Source: JALOLG01 sp963776935 (GTDB lineage Bacteria; Actinomycetota; Acidimicrobiia; Acidimicrobiales; Ilumatobacteraceae). Taken from it: a stretch of DNA of 64,000 nucleotides. The notes under the pieces were generated by a model. That model was not told where the DNA came from. It saw nothing but the letters and a program-made list of their open reading frames with translations, and made no database searches. Position 1 is the stretch's first letter. Each line of letters opens with the position of its first letter. Below, in pieces: positions 17,771-26,219 of the stretch. The DNA lies in NCBI GenBank assembly GCA_963776935.1, contig CAVZOP010000002.1:868001-932000 (forward strand). Reading direction: 5' to 3'. A program made the position numbers and the translations under genes.

Positions 17771-18400
17771 TTGGACGCCGCGGTCGCTGTGGTGCGTGAG
17801 CGCGGACGAGGTCCGCGCCGGCGCGTTGGCGGTTCCAGACGGCCATCTCGAGCGCGTCGATCGCCAGGTCCGAACGCAACGAGCGTGAGGCTTGCCAGCC
17901 GACGACCATGCGGGAGAACACGTCGATGATGAACGCCACGTACACCCAGCCGGAGTGCGTCTTGACGTAGGTCAGATCGGCGACCCACAACCGGTTCGGG
18001 GTGGGCGCCCGGAACTGTCGGGCCGACAAGATCGGCCGGCCGGTCGAGACGGTCATCGCCGATGGTGGTGATCGTGAACACCTTGCCCCGCCTGGCTCCG
18101 GTGAGCCCACGAGCGCGCATCAACCGTTCGACCGTGCACCGCGCGACACGGATGTTCTCCCGGTTGAGCTGAGCCCAGATCTTGTCGGCGCCATAGACGA
18201 ACAGGTTCTCGTCATAGACGCGTTGGATCTCCACGACCAGCTCGGCATCACGCAGCGCACGCGGTGACGGCTGACGCTTGCGGGCCACCCAATAGGTGTT
18301 CGGGGCGATCTTGCAGCCGTGCTCGGTGAGCACCCTGCAGATCGGCTCGACCCCGAACCGGCGCCCGGTGTTCGTCGATGAACGCGACTATCGCTTGGAC
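17771..18400 (-). pseudogene. IS3-family transposase OrfB, N-terminal part
   Basis: Carries the HTH_21 region LTEHGCKIAPNTYWVARKRQ and VYGADKIWAQLNRENI, then ARCTVERLMRARGLTGARRGK, and the first part of the integrase core, NRLWVADLTYVKTHSGWVYV (first catalytic Asp) and AFIIDVFSRMVVGWQASRSL (second). Several frame changes are needed (near 18,365, 18,065 and 17,810). The reading stops where the IS30 element begins, at HHSDRGVQ. The exact 5' end overlaps orfA and is approximate; IS3 elements usually make OrfAB by -1 frameshifting. Confidence 0.8.
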
Positions 18401-18717
18401 TGGCGGTCGAGCTCCGCCCCGAAGAAAGCCGACGCCGCTTTCAAGATGTCGTTCGCCCGACGCAGCTCACGATTCTCCCGCTCGAGCTCTTTGATCCGGG
18501 CCCGCTCATCAGTCGTGAGACCAGGCCGCTGCCCGGCGTCGGTCTCGGCCCGGCGAACCCACAACCGCAACGTCTCGTGATTGACGTTCAGCTTCTTCGC
18601 GATCGACTCGATCGCCTTCCACTGCGACGGGTACTCGTGCTGATGATCGAACACCATCCGCACCGCACGCTCACGCACCTCCGCCGGATACGGACCCGGC
18701 CTCCTCGCTCCTGACAT
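18388..18717 (-). CDS. IS3-family transposase OrfA
   Basis: 109-residue DNA-binding subunit, intact. The helix-turn-helix lies in YPAEVRERAVRMVFDHQHE and ESIAKKLNVNHETLRLWVRR, followed by a leucine-zipper-like coiled coil ELERENRELRRANDILKAAS. ATG 18,717. It is the only unbroken gene in the composite, so it can still be made although OrfB is destroyed. Confidence 0.92.
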   Translation of the reverse strand: MSGARRPGPYPAEVRERAVRMVFDHQHEYPSQWKAIESIAKKLNVNHETLRLWVRRAETDAGQRPGLTTDERARIKELERENRELRRANDILKAASAFFGAELDRQSKR

Positions 18718-18851
18718 GACTCCATCCTCTCAAGGGTTGGAGCAGTCACCGATCCCGGGGCGGTTCAGGTAGCGTCCGCGTCGATGCCCTGTGCGCGACG
18801 GCATTCTTCGAGGCTTGACCACCCAGTCGGATCGCTCGTCAAGGGGGCACT

Positions 18852-19376
18852 ATGACTTCGCAAAGGCTCACAACCCTGGTCGTTGGCTACGAAGATGTCG
18901 AGGTAGCGCTGGCCGATCTGAATGATCTGGCGGCGGTCCGTAAGGCACACGGCGTGGGCGACTACGAGGCTGCGGTGGTTCGCAACCATGCATCGCACCA
19001 CGAGTTGGTGAAGACCACCGTCGATGCCGGACCTCGACGAACATTGTTAGGTGCAGGCTTGGGGGTCGTCGTCGGCGTCGTGATCACGCCACTGCTCGGG
19101 GCCGCAGCCCTCGGCGCCGCCTTCGGCGCAATGTTAGGAAGCGTCGCTGATCAACTCGATGCCTTCAAGCATTCCGACATGCGTGAGGTCGAACGATTGG
19201 TCGACGACAGCGCCGCAAGCCTCATCGTTATCGCCAATGATGCAACGATCAAGGCCATCTGCGAGGCCGCCACGTCGCGACATCGTCGCATCGTGATGGC
19301 ATTCTCCGATGCGGACGTGGACCTCTTGGAACGTGAGTTGCAAGAGTTGACGATGCCGCCGCAGGGCCCAGGATGA
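18852..19376 (+). CDS. DUF1269-family (predicted membrane/stress-related) protein
   Basis: 174-residue protein of the DUF1269 family. It begins TLVVGYEDVEVALADLNDLAAV, has a central hydrophobic Gly/Ala-rich hairpin (LLGAGLGVVVGVVITPLLGAAALGAAFGAMLG, two membrane segments or an amphipathic pair) and ends with SLIVIANDATIKAICEAA plus a hydrophilic tail. Related proteins are seen in stress-response contexts, but no biochemical role is known. It is the only non-transposon gene between the tRNA-Pro gene and the displaced tRNA fragment, so it may be cargo of a former integrated element (inference). Confidence 0.85.
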   Translation: MTSQRLTTLVVGYEDVEVALADLNDLAAVRKAHGVGDYEAAVVRNHASHHELVKTTVDAGPRRTLLGAGLGVVVGVVITPLLGAAALGAAFGAMLGSVADQLDAFKHSDMREVERLVDDSAASLIVIANDATIKAICEAATSRHRRIVMAFSDADVDLLERELQELTMPPQGPG

Positions 19377-19485
19377 CTGCGGAGAACGACGGCGCTCGAT
19401 CTCACGCGGTTCCGTGTACCGCCCAAACCGTGCCCACGGGCTGTCTCGATCACACGTTGACGAGACAAACCCACTGGTCACAGCG

Positions 19486-19560
19486 TCGGGCTGAGAGGAT
19501 TTGAACCTCCGACCTCTTGACCCCCAGTCAAGCGCGCTAACCAAACTGCGCCACAGCCCG
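19486..19560 (-). tRNA. tRNA-Pro (anticodon GGG)
   Basis: 75 nt on the minus strand. The acceptor stem CGGGCUG pairs with CAGCCCG, followed by discriminator A; CCA is not encoded. The D-arm is GCGC...GCGC, the anticodon stem CUUGA/UCAAG with loop CUGGGGG (anticodon GGG), and the T-arm GGAGG-UUCGAAU-CCUCU. Decodes CCC. The 3' 37 bases are duplicated at 15,851-15,887. Confidence 0.97.
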
Positions 19561-19604
19561 TGTACGTCGTCGCCCGATCCTAGCGACGGTGGTCCGAACA
19601 CCGG

Positions 19605-19814
19605 TCAGGTGAGGAGCTGGACGAACCGCCACACCAGGTAGATGACGGTCAGGACGACGAGCAGCTTGAAGTGCCAGGGCGCGCGCTCGTCGTCGGCGGC
19701 CTCCTCGGCCTTCAACGCCGGCGTCTCCACGTCGCTGCCGCAGGTGGGGCACGTGCCGTCGGGTCGCATCGCACTCGGCGCCATGTACTTGGCGCACTGC
19801 TCACACCATGGCAT
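19605..19814 (-). CDS. Small zinc-ribbon membrane protein
   Basis: 69 residues. The N-terminus carries two Cys pairs (MPWCEQCAKYMAPSAMRPDG and CPTCGSDVE) forming a zinc ribbon, then an acidic linker, then one C-terminal membrane segment (HFKLLVVLTVIYLVWRFVQLL). Function unknown. It follows der by 31 bp on the same strand and precedes the tRNA. Confidence 0.85.
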   Translation of the reverse strand: MPWCEQCAKYMAPSAMRPDGTCPTCGSDVETPALKAEEAADDERAPWHFKLLVVLTVIYLVWRFVQLLT

Positions 19815-19845
19815 CAGTGCACCTGGGCATCAGCCGACCGCATCG

Positions 19846-21198
19846 TCAGTCGTGGCGCTTGCGGACGCGCAGCTTGAGCGGGGTCGAGCCGAAGCTGAAC
19901 GCCTCGCGGATCATGCGCTCGAGGTACCGCAGGTAGTGCTGAGGCAGCTCGCGGTTCACGAACAGCGTGAACGTCGGCGGATCGGTGGCGCCCTGCACGG
20001 CGTACATCACCTTCGCCCCACCGCCGGCCGGCTGGCGCTGCTGGGCGTCAGCGATGACCTTGTTGACCTCACGGGTCGGCACGCGGCGGTGGTACTGCTC
20101 GATCGCGCCGGCGAGCACGGGGCGCAAACGGTGCACGCCCTTGCCGGTGAGCGCCGAGATCTTCAGCACCGGTGCGTCGCCGAGGAACGCCAGCTTGCGG
20201 TTGAGCTCGTTCTGGATGTCGAGGCGGCGGTCGGGGTCGTCGATCAACTCCCACTTGTTGAGCAGCAGCACGATCGGGCAACCGGCCGCATCGACGCGCT
20301 CGGCGAGGCGCTGGTCCTGGCCGGTGACCCCCTCCGTGGCGTCGATGACCATCAGCGCGATGTCGGCATCGTCGATGGCGCGCAGTGCGCGCACGAGCGA
20401 GTAGTACTCGGCCGCGTCGTCGATCTTGGCCCGCCGGCGCATCCCCGCCGTGTCGACGAACACGATCGGGCCGTCGGGAGTCTCGACGAGGGTGTCGATG
20501 GCGTCGCGGGTGGTGCCGGCGATGTCGTGGACGACCGACCGGTCCTGACCGACGAGGCGGTTGAACAGCGTGCTCTTGCCGACGTTCGGGCGCCCGACGA
20601 TCGCGACTCGCGGCGGCCGACCGTCGCCGGCCGACCACTTGTCGTCGGTCGGGGCGCGTTCGGACTCGTCGACCGTTTCGACGAACACCGCCTTGTCACC
20701 GAGCCGCTCGAGCACGACGTCGAGCAGGTCACCGGCGCGCCTGCCGTGGAGGGCGCTCACCGGGACGGCATCGCCGAGCCCGAGTGAGAGGAACTGCCAC
20801 AGATCGGTCTCGCGCTGGTTGTTGTCGGCCTTGTTGGCCACGACGAGCGTCTCGTGACCGCCACGCCGCAGCCAGTTGGCGACCGCCTCGTCGTCCTCGC
20901 GACCACCGACCGACGCGTCGACGACGAACAGCACGAGGTCGGCCTCGTCGACGGCCGCCTCGACCTGCTTGCTGACCTTCGACTCGAGATCGTCGCCGAC
21001 CGGCATCCACCCGCCGGTGTCGATCACGCGGAACGGAACTCCGAGCCACTCGGCCTCGAGCTCCTTGCGGTCGCGTGTGACGCCCGGGCGGTTCTCGACG
21101 ATCGCCGCCTGCTCACCGACGATGCGGTTGAACAGCGTGCTCTTGCCGACGTTCGGACGACCGACGATCACCACCGTCGGCAGTTCCTGCTCGCTCAC
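19846..21198 (-). CDS. der: Ribosome-associated GTPase Der (EngA)
   Basis: 450-residue essential GTPase for 50S subunit maturation, with two tandem G domains. G1 domain: GRPNVGKSTLFNRIVGE, DTGGW and NKADN. G2 domain: GRPNVGKSTLFNRLVGQ, DTAGMRRR and NKWELID. A C-terminal KH-like domain (about 360-450) ends SFGSTPLKLRVRKRHD, as in all Der proteins. GTG start at 21,198 overlaps the stop of the upstream DUF512 gene by 4 bp (GTGA), indicating translational coupling. Confidence 0.97.
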   Translation of the reverse strand: MSEQELPTVVIVGRPNVGKSTLFNRIVGEQAAIVENRPGVTRDRKELEAEWLGVPFRVIDTGGWMPVGDDLESKVSKQVEAAVDEADLVLFVVDASVGGREDDEAVANWLRRGGHETLVVANKADNNQRETDLWQFLSLGLGDAVPVSALHGRRAGDLLDVVLERLGDKAVFVETVDESERAPTDDKWSAGDGRPPRVAIVGRPNVGKSTLFNRLVGQDRSVVHDIAGTTRDAIDTLVETPDGPIVFVDTAGMRRRAKIDDAAEYYSLVRALRAIDDADIALMVIDATEGVTGQDQRLAERVDAAGCPIVLLLNKWELIDDPDRRLDIQNELNRKLAFLGDAPVLKISALTGKGVHRLRPVLAGAIEQYHRRVPTREVNKVIADAQQRQPAGGGAKVMYAVQGATDPPTFTLFVNRELPQHYLRYLERMIREAFSFGSTPLKLRVRKRHD

Positions 21199-22619
21199 CG
21201 TTCGCCCCCGATCCCGTCGCCGAGCGCGGCCCGCAACGCGAATCCGTCGGTGGCCACGACCTCGACCGGTCGCGGGAGGTCGGCGACCGAGAGCCCGTCG
21301 AGGAAGCGCTGGTCGTCGGAGAGGCACACGTCGGGCAGCAGGTACCGATGCCGCGTCGGCTCGTCGGCGAGCACGCGGGAGAGATCGGCGCCGGTGAGCA
21401 GCCCGGTGACCGAGGTACTGCCGCCGAAGAACTCGTTGCGTACCGGGATGATCCGCACGTCGGTCCGCCCGAGCCGTTCGATCAACGGGCCGATCACCAG
21501 CGCACCCAACTCGCCGGACAGCACGCCGATCGGAGCCTGACGAGCCGGCCCGAGCGTTACGGGTGCGGCTCCGTCCTCCGCTCCCCCGTCGTCACCGACG
21601 CCGTTGCACGACGTGGCGCGCAAGCCCGTGTAGGCGGCGGGGTTGGCGGGCAGGTCGACGGCGGCGAAGAACCCGCTTCGTGTCCCCGTCGCGGTCGATG
21701 CCTCGCCGAGGAACTCCAGCTCGAAGGTGCGCGCCATCCCGACGCCGTCCTCGTGCATCGGGAAGCCCTCGTACGACGCGGCGGGCGGGAACGGCCGGCC
21801 GGCCATCAAGTAGTACTCGTCGGCGGCGTGGACGAGCCGATGCCCGAGCACGGTCGCGAAGACGTCCTGCCAGTCGTCGACGGCATCGACGACGGCGAGT
21901 GCCTCGGCAGCGGTGTGCAACCGCATCGCCGGCTCGGTGTTGAACTTCGAGAGGCCCAACGGGACGACCGCCACCGACGCCAGGTCGGGGAAGCGGTCGA
22001 GGATCCCGGCCATCGTGTCGTCGAGCACGGCGCCGTCGTTGATGCCGGGACACACGACGATCTGACCGCGGACCTCGATGTCATGATCGAGCAACGCCCG
22101 CAGCCACCGCAGGCTCATGCCGCCTCGCGGATTGCGCAGCATCCGGCTGCGGATCTCGGGATCGGTGGCGTGGATGCTCACGTTGAGTGGCGACAGCCGC
22201 TCGGTCACGACGCGCTCGAGATCGGCCTCCGTGAAGCGGGTCAACGTCGTGAAGTTGCCGTACAGGAAGCTCAGCCGGTAGTCGTCGTCCTTGAGGTACA
22301 GGCTGCGGCGCATCCCCTTCGGCAGCTGGTAGATGAAGCAGAACTCGCAGTGGTTGTCGCACGTGCGGACCCGGTCGAACACGGCGCTCTGCACCTCGAC
22401 TCCGAGCGGTTCACCGTCGCCTTTCGACACGTCGACGATCAACTCGATCCCGCCGCGCACGACGTCGAGCTCGAGCTCGGGCTCGTCGGTCAGCAACTTC
22501 CACTCGATGACGTCGCGCGGGACCTGACCGTTGAGGCGCGCCACCTCGTCACCGGGCGTGAGCCCGGCCAGCGCCGCGGGTGAACCGGGCGCGACGGCGA
22601 CGATGAGGGGTGCTGGCAT
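21195..22619 (-). CDS. DUF512 family PDZ/radical-SAM-like protein
   Basis: 474 residues. An N-terminal PDZ-like domain (VAPGSPAALAGLTPGDEVARLNG) is followed by a radical-SAM-type cysteine cluster C87-C91-C94 (CDNHCEFCFIYQLPKGMRRS), then the DUF512 region with YGNFTTLTRFTEADLERV, LNVSIHATDPEIR, GQIVVCPGINDG and VPLGLSKFN. Known distribution: DUF512 genes are often beside der, as here, but the reaction is unknown. Translationally coupled to der downstream. The start, ATG 22,619, lies 63 bp from the divergent ispH, so the two promoters share that gap. Confidence 0.9.
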   Translation of the reverse strand: MPAPLIVAVAPGSPAALAGLTPGDEVARLNGQVPRDVIEWKLLTDEPELELDVVRGGIELIVDVSKGDGEPLGVEVQSAVFDRVRTCDNHCEFCFIYQLPKGMRRSLYLKDDDYRLSFLYGNFTTLTRFTEADLERVVTERLSPLNVSIHATDPEIRSRMLRNPRGGMSLRWLRALLDHDIEVRGQIVVCPGINDGAVLDDTMAGILDRFPDLASVAVVPLGLSKFNTEPAMRLHTAAEALAVVDAVDDWQDVFATVLGHRLVHAADEYYLMAGRPFPPAASYEGFPMHEDGVGMARTFELEFLGEASTATGTRSGFFAAVDLPANPAAYTGLRATSCNGVGDDGGAEDGAAPVTLGPARQAPIGVLSGELGALVIGPLIERLGRTDVRIIPVRNEFFGGSTSVTGLLTGADLSRVLADEPTRHRYLLPDVCLSDDQRFLDGLSVADLPRPVEVVATDGFALRAALGDGIGGER

Positions 22620-22682
22620 GGCCGCTCCAGGCTATCGGCGAGGCCCCACCGCTAGCCTGCGACGTGACATGGGTGACCTGCG

Positions 22683-23720
22683 ATGAGTGTCGATCGCGTG
22701 CTCCTCGCCGAGCCGCGTGGGTTTTGCGCCGGCGTCGAGATGGCGATCAAGGCGCTGGCGTGGATGGCTCGCAGCTTCGAACCGCCGGTGTTCTGCTACC
22801 ACGAGATCGTGCACAACCAGCTCATCGTCGACCGGTTCGAGCGCCAGGGCGTGGTGTTCGTCGATGACATCTCCGAGGTCCCGCCGGGCCGTCCGATCAT
22901 GCTGTCGGCGCACGGATCGGCGCCCGAGGTCGTGGCCGCGGCACGCGCCCGAGGCAGCTACGTCGTCGACTCGGTGTGCCCGCTCGTCACCAAGGTCCAC
23001 CACGAGGTCAAGGTGCGCGCCGGCAAGGGATACCGCATCGTGTACGTCGGCCATCAGGGGCACGAGGAAGCCGTCGGCACGATGGCCGTGGCGCCCGGCT
23101 CGATCAGCCGCGTCGAGTCGGTCGCCGAGGTCGATGCCCTGCCCGACTACGACGAACCGGTCGCCCTGCTGGCCCAGACCACGCTGTCGCACCGCGACTG
23201 GCAGGACGTCGCAGTCCGCGTCGGCGAGCGATTCCCCGACGTGTGGACGCCGGGACGCAGTGACCTGTGTTTCGCGACCACCAACCGGCAGTCGGCGTTG
23301 ATGGCGATGGCGACGCGCTGTGATGCGATCGTCGTGATCGGATCCGCCAACTCGTCGAACACGCGGGCACTGGAGAAGCTCGCCGTGGAGGCGGGATGCC
23401 GGCGCGTGTTCCGCATCAACGCGGCCGACGAGTTGCCGACCGATCTCTCCGGAACGGTCGGCGTCACCGCCGGCGCCTCGGCGCCCGAGGAACTCGTCGA
23501 CGAGGTGATCCGCGTGCTCGCCCCGGCCAGCGGCGTCGAGGTGGTGCGGGTCACCGACGAGGACGAGTACTTCCCTCCACCCCGCAACATCCGCGACCTG
23601 CAGGCGGCCATCGAGGCGGCCAGCACGGCGTTGCTCGGTGGTTCGATCCTCGACCGCCCGCCGATGGACGACCGCAGCCTGGGCGCCAGCGACGTCCTCG
23701 CCGCGCTCACATCCTCCTGA
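22683..23720 (+). CDS. ispH: 4-hydroxy-3-methylbut-2-enyl diphosphate reductase
   Basis: 345-residue [4Fe-4S] enzyme making IPP and DMAPP in the last step of the MEP isoprenoid pathway. The three cluster cysteines are visible: C15 in EPRGFCAGVEMA, the Cys in DSVCPLVTKVHHE and the Cys in DLCFATTNRQ. Substrate-binding motifs are also present: YHEIVHNQLIVDRF, HGSAPEV, YVGHQGHEEAVG, GSANSSNTRAL and GVTAGASAPE. Full length. ATG 22,683. Confidence 0.98.
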   Translation: MSVDRVLLAEPRGFCAGVEMAIKALAWMARSFEPPVFCYHEIVHNQLIVDRFERQGVVFVDDISEVPPGRPIMLSAHGSAPEVVAAARARGSYVVDSVCPLVTKVHHEVKVRAGKGYRIVYVGHQGHEEAVGTMAVAPGSISRVESVAEVDALPDYDEPVALLAQTTLSHRDWQDVAVRVGERFPDVWTPGRSDLCFATTNRQSALMAMATRCDAIVVIGSANSSNTRALEKLAVEAGCRRVFRINAADELPTDLSGTVGVTAGASAPEELVDEVIRVLAPASGVEVVRVTDEDEYFPPPRNIRDLQAAIEAASTALLGGSILDRPPMDDRSLGASDVLAALTSS

Positions 23721-23733
23721 CGTGCTGCGTCAG
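23717..23733. terminator. Short hairpin between convergent ispH and acyl-CoA dehydrogenase genes
   Basis: CTGACG-TGCTG-CGTCAG, a 6-bp stem with 5-nt loop overlapping the ispH stop codon. No T-run follows. It may be a weak bidirectional terminator for the two converging genes. Confidence 0.4.
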
Positions 23734-23745
23734 ACGAGCACCGTG

Positions 23746-24951
23746 TCAGTTGCGCGGCACCTGGCTCCAGGGAACCTCACGGTCGACCCGCACGTCGCCG
23801 GGTAGGCCGAGCACGCGCTCGCCGAGGATGTTCTTCATCACCTCGGTGGTGCCACCCTCGATCGAGTTCGCTCGACTGCGCAGGAACGCCTTCTGGAGGG
23901 TGTCGGATTCCATCGCCGTCTCGGGGCGAACCATCTCGTAACTGCCGTACAGCATCCCGTCGGCGCCGAGCAGGTCGACGACCTTGGCGAAGATGTCCTT
24001 GTTGAGGTCGGCCGACGCCATCTTGGCGATCGAGCCCTCCGGTCCGGGATCGCCCATCTTGCGCATCTGGTTGGCACGAATGTTGGTGAGGCGCAGCACC
24101 TCGGCCCGCGACCACAGCTTCATCACGTCGTCGCGGTCGACGGCGTCCTTACGGTCGTCGGGCAGGTCGTTCCACACGTTCACCAGGGCGGCGATGCTGC
24201 CGGAGCCCTTGCGCGGAATGGTGCCGCCGATCGACACCCGCTCGTTCATCAGCGTGGTGAGCGACACCCGCCAGCCCTCGCCGGGCCTGCCGAGCATCTC
24301 GGATTCGGGGATGCGGGTATCGGTGAAATAGACCTCGTTGAACTCGGCCTCGCCGGTCATCTGCCGCAGCGGCCGGACCTCGACGCCCGGGGCATGCATG
24401 TCGACGACGAACGCCGTGAGACCGGCGTGCTTGACGGCTTCGGGATCGGTGCGAACGACGAGCAGACCCCACCGCGACAAGTGGGCGAGCGTGGTCCAGA
24501 CCTTCTGGCCGTTGACGATCCACTCGTCGCCGTCGCGTGTGCCCCTCGACGAGAGGCCGGCGAAGTCGGATCCCGAGCCAGGTTCGCTGAACAGCTGACA
24601 CCAGATCTCTTCGGCGGTGAACAGCGGGCGGAGGTAACGCTGCTTCTGGGCCTCGCTCCCCCACACCACCACGGTCGGGCCGCACATGCCGTAGCCGATC
24701 GGGTTGCGGCTCATCGAGTTCGGTCCGCCGGCGGCGGTGATGCGTTCGTTGATGGACCGTTGCAGCCCTGGCGACAGCCCGAGACCGCCGTTGCCCTCCG
24801 GGAAGTGCACCCACGCCAGGCCGCGGTCGAACTGTTGGCCGAGGAACTCACGCGGCGATGTCGACGCCGGGGGGTACTGCTCGAGGAGGTCGTCGACGAG
24901 GTCGCTCACCTTCTGGGCGTCGGCGCTGAGTGGCGTGTCGATCACGGTCAT
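23746..24951 (-). CDS. Acyl-CoA dehydrogenase
   Basis: 401-residue FAD-dependent dehydrogenase of the FadE type. Family motifs: WVHFPEGNGGLGLSPGLQRS, the flavin-binding CQLFSEPGSGSDFAGLSSRG and NGQKVWTTLAHLSRWG, the middle RPGEGWRVSLTTLMNER, and near the C-terminus SIEGGTTEVMKNILGERVLGLP, typical of mycobacterial FadE proteins. Oxidises acyl-CoA to enoyl-CoA; chain length not predictable. ATG 24,951. Monocistronic, convergent with ispH. Confidence 0.93.
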   Translation of the reverse strand: MTVIDTPLSADAQKVSDLVDDLLEQYPPASTSPREFLGQQFDRGLAWVHFPEGNGGLGLSPGLQRSINERITAAGGPNSMSRNPIGYGMCGPTVVVWGSEAQKQRYLRPLFTAEEIWCQLFSEPGSGSDFAGLSSRGTRDGDEWIVNGQKVWTTLAHLSRWGLLVVRTDPEAVKHAGLTAFVVDMHAPGVEVRPLRQMTGEAEFNEVYFTDTRIPESEMLGRPGEGWRVSLTTLMNERVSIGGTIPRKGSGSIAALVNVWNDLPDDRKDAVDRDDVMKLWSRAEVLRLTNIRANQMRKMGDPGPEGSIAKMASADLNKDIFAKVVDLLGADGMLYGSYEMVRPETAMESDTLQKAFLRSRANSIEGGTTEVMKNILGERVLGLPGDVRVDREVPWSQVPRN

Positions 24952-25025
24952 CGCAACGACGGTACAGGCGTCCTCGAGGCGATGACGACATGTGACGGGG
25001 ACGCGCGTGGCACACTCGCAACCGA

Positions 25026-25550
25026 ATGTCCCGGTCGGCCCGCGCCACAGCGATCGCCGTGTTCCCCGTGGTTCTCGCTCTCGCCAGCACCGTGGCTGCG
25101 TGCACCGGCGACGACCCCGGCTCGGCACCGCTGGCGACCGACGAACCGGCACCGAACGACACCCGTCCCACCACGACCAGCGCTCGCAACACCCCGTTCT
25201 GCGCCGGGATGATCGATCTCGCCGAGCGCCTCGACGGCGCCGACGCGACCGACGACACCGCATTGATGATCCGTGCGACGTATGCCGAGCTGTCCGACGT
25301 GGTCCCCGAGGAGATCCGGGCCGACTTCGACGCCGTCCGCCAACTGCTCGTCGACCAGGCCGACGGAACGGTCACGACAAGTTCCAGCACGCCAGCGACG
25401 AACGACGTCACCGACGCGACGGCCGCCGCTGGTGACGGCGAGGGTGCGGCGATCGCCGGCAGTCCGACCGAGCGTTTGAACGACTACGTCGAGCTCGTGT
25501 GCCGTAGCACCGCCAACAACCCCGGTCCTCCCGAGACAGAGCCGCCGTGA
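25026..25550 (+). CDS. Predicted lipoprotein, function unknown
   Basis: 174 residues. Signal peptide with lipobox (ALASTVAAC, Cys26), followed by a Thr/Pro/Asp-rich linker, then a helical region with NTPFCAGMIDLAERLDG and IRATYAELSDVVPEEIRADF, a second low-complexity Thr/Ala stretch and a final YVELVCRS. Two further Cys (in FCAG and LVCR) could form a disulfide. Similar small Cys-paired lipoproteins are common in Acidimicrobiia; no function is known. Confidence 0.75.
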   Translation: MSRSARATAIAVFPVVLALASTVAACTGDDPGSAPLATDEPAPNDTRPTTTSARNTPFCAGMIDLAERLDGADATDDTALMIRATYAELSDVVPEEIRADFDAVRQLLVDQADGTVTTSSSTPATNDVTDATAAAGDGEGAAIAGSPTERLNDYVELVCRSTANNPGPPETEPP

Positions 25551-25568
25551 CGGCGATCCCACGCGTGA

Positions 25569-26159
25569 TCAGTCGTCGTCGTCCGGCTCGTCGGCACCGG
25601 CGTCGAAGCCGGCCGCGGTGACCCGTTCGATGAGCTGATCGCGGACGCTGCCGCCCGGTTGCCGGGCCTTGTCACCCGCGATCCGCCATCCGAGGCGACT
25701 CGAGTACAGCAGCGGCGGCTCTCGGAGACGGCCGGGCACGACGGCGGTCACCTCGGCGAAGAACAGCTCGTGGTCCTTCATCGTCAACCGCTCGAGGGTG
25801 GTGCAGCGCAACCACGCGATCGAGTTGGGGACGACCGGCGGAGCCTCCGGCTCGTCCGGCCAGTCGACGAGGAACTCGGCGGCGACGTGGTGGAACCGGC
25901 GGCCCGGATAGCTGAAGTACTGGCCCTCGACGATCTGGTCACCGGCCAGCACACTCACGGAGAACTCGCCAGCGGCGACGATGAGTGGGTACGTGTCGTG
26001 CTTGGGCGAGACACTGGCCATCACGATCGGTTCCTCGAAGCTGACCTGCGACACCCAGTGGCTCGTGTAGGCGCGGGCGACACCGCCGTGACGGGCGCCG
26101 ACGACCTGTACGCCCTTCATCATCTGGCCGAGCGATCGCTTGATGTCGCGGTCGATCAC
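25569..26159 (-). CDS. Flavin reductase-like (FMN-binding split barrel) protein
   Basis: 196-residue protein with the flavin reductase domain: VQVVGARHGGVARAYTSHWVSQVSFEEPIVMASVSPKHDTYPLI, then GEFSVSVLAGDQ and the closing GWRIAGDK. Such proteins reduce free FMN/FAD with NAD(P)H, often to feed two-component monooxygenases, or bind FMN as oxidoreductases. The acidic C-terminal tail (EPDDDD) is a lineage feature. ATG 26,159. No partner monooxygenase adjoins it. Confidence 0.88.
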   Translation of the reverse strand: MIDRDIKRSLGQMMKGVQVVGARHGGVARAYTSHWVSQVSFEEPIVMASVSPKHDTYPLIVAAGEFSVSVLAGDQIVEGQYFSYPGRRFHHVAAEFLVDWPDEPEAPPVVPNSIAWLRCTTLERLTMKDHELFFAEVTAVVPGRLREPPLLYSSRLGWRIAGDKARQPGGSVRDQLIERVTAAGFDAGADEPDDDD

Positions 26160-26219
26160 GCCAACAGTTGACCACGCTCCGGCCGGAAACGGACGAGTCC
26201 CGGGCGCCCGATGTCAGTC

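Larger units (their letters stand above)
15953..18767 (-). mobile_element. IS3-family element, interrupted by an IS30-family element
   Basis: Both ends carry a related inverted repeat of about 30 bp: TGAAGCGCCCCGGGTCGCG at 15,953 on the + strand and TGAACCGCCCCGGGATCGG read inward on the minus strand from 18,767. Between them are orfA, a frame-broken orfB split in two, and the IS30 insertion. Without the IS30 element and its 3-bp duplication the element is about 1,344 bp, normal for IS3. No clear target duplication is visible at its own ends. Confidence 0.85.

Noticed and set aside
15953..18767. Composite transposon carrying cargo
   Set aside because: The two IS elements are nested, not flanking; no cargo gene lies between their ends.
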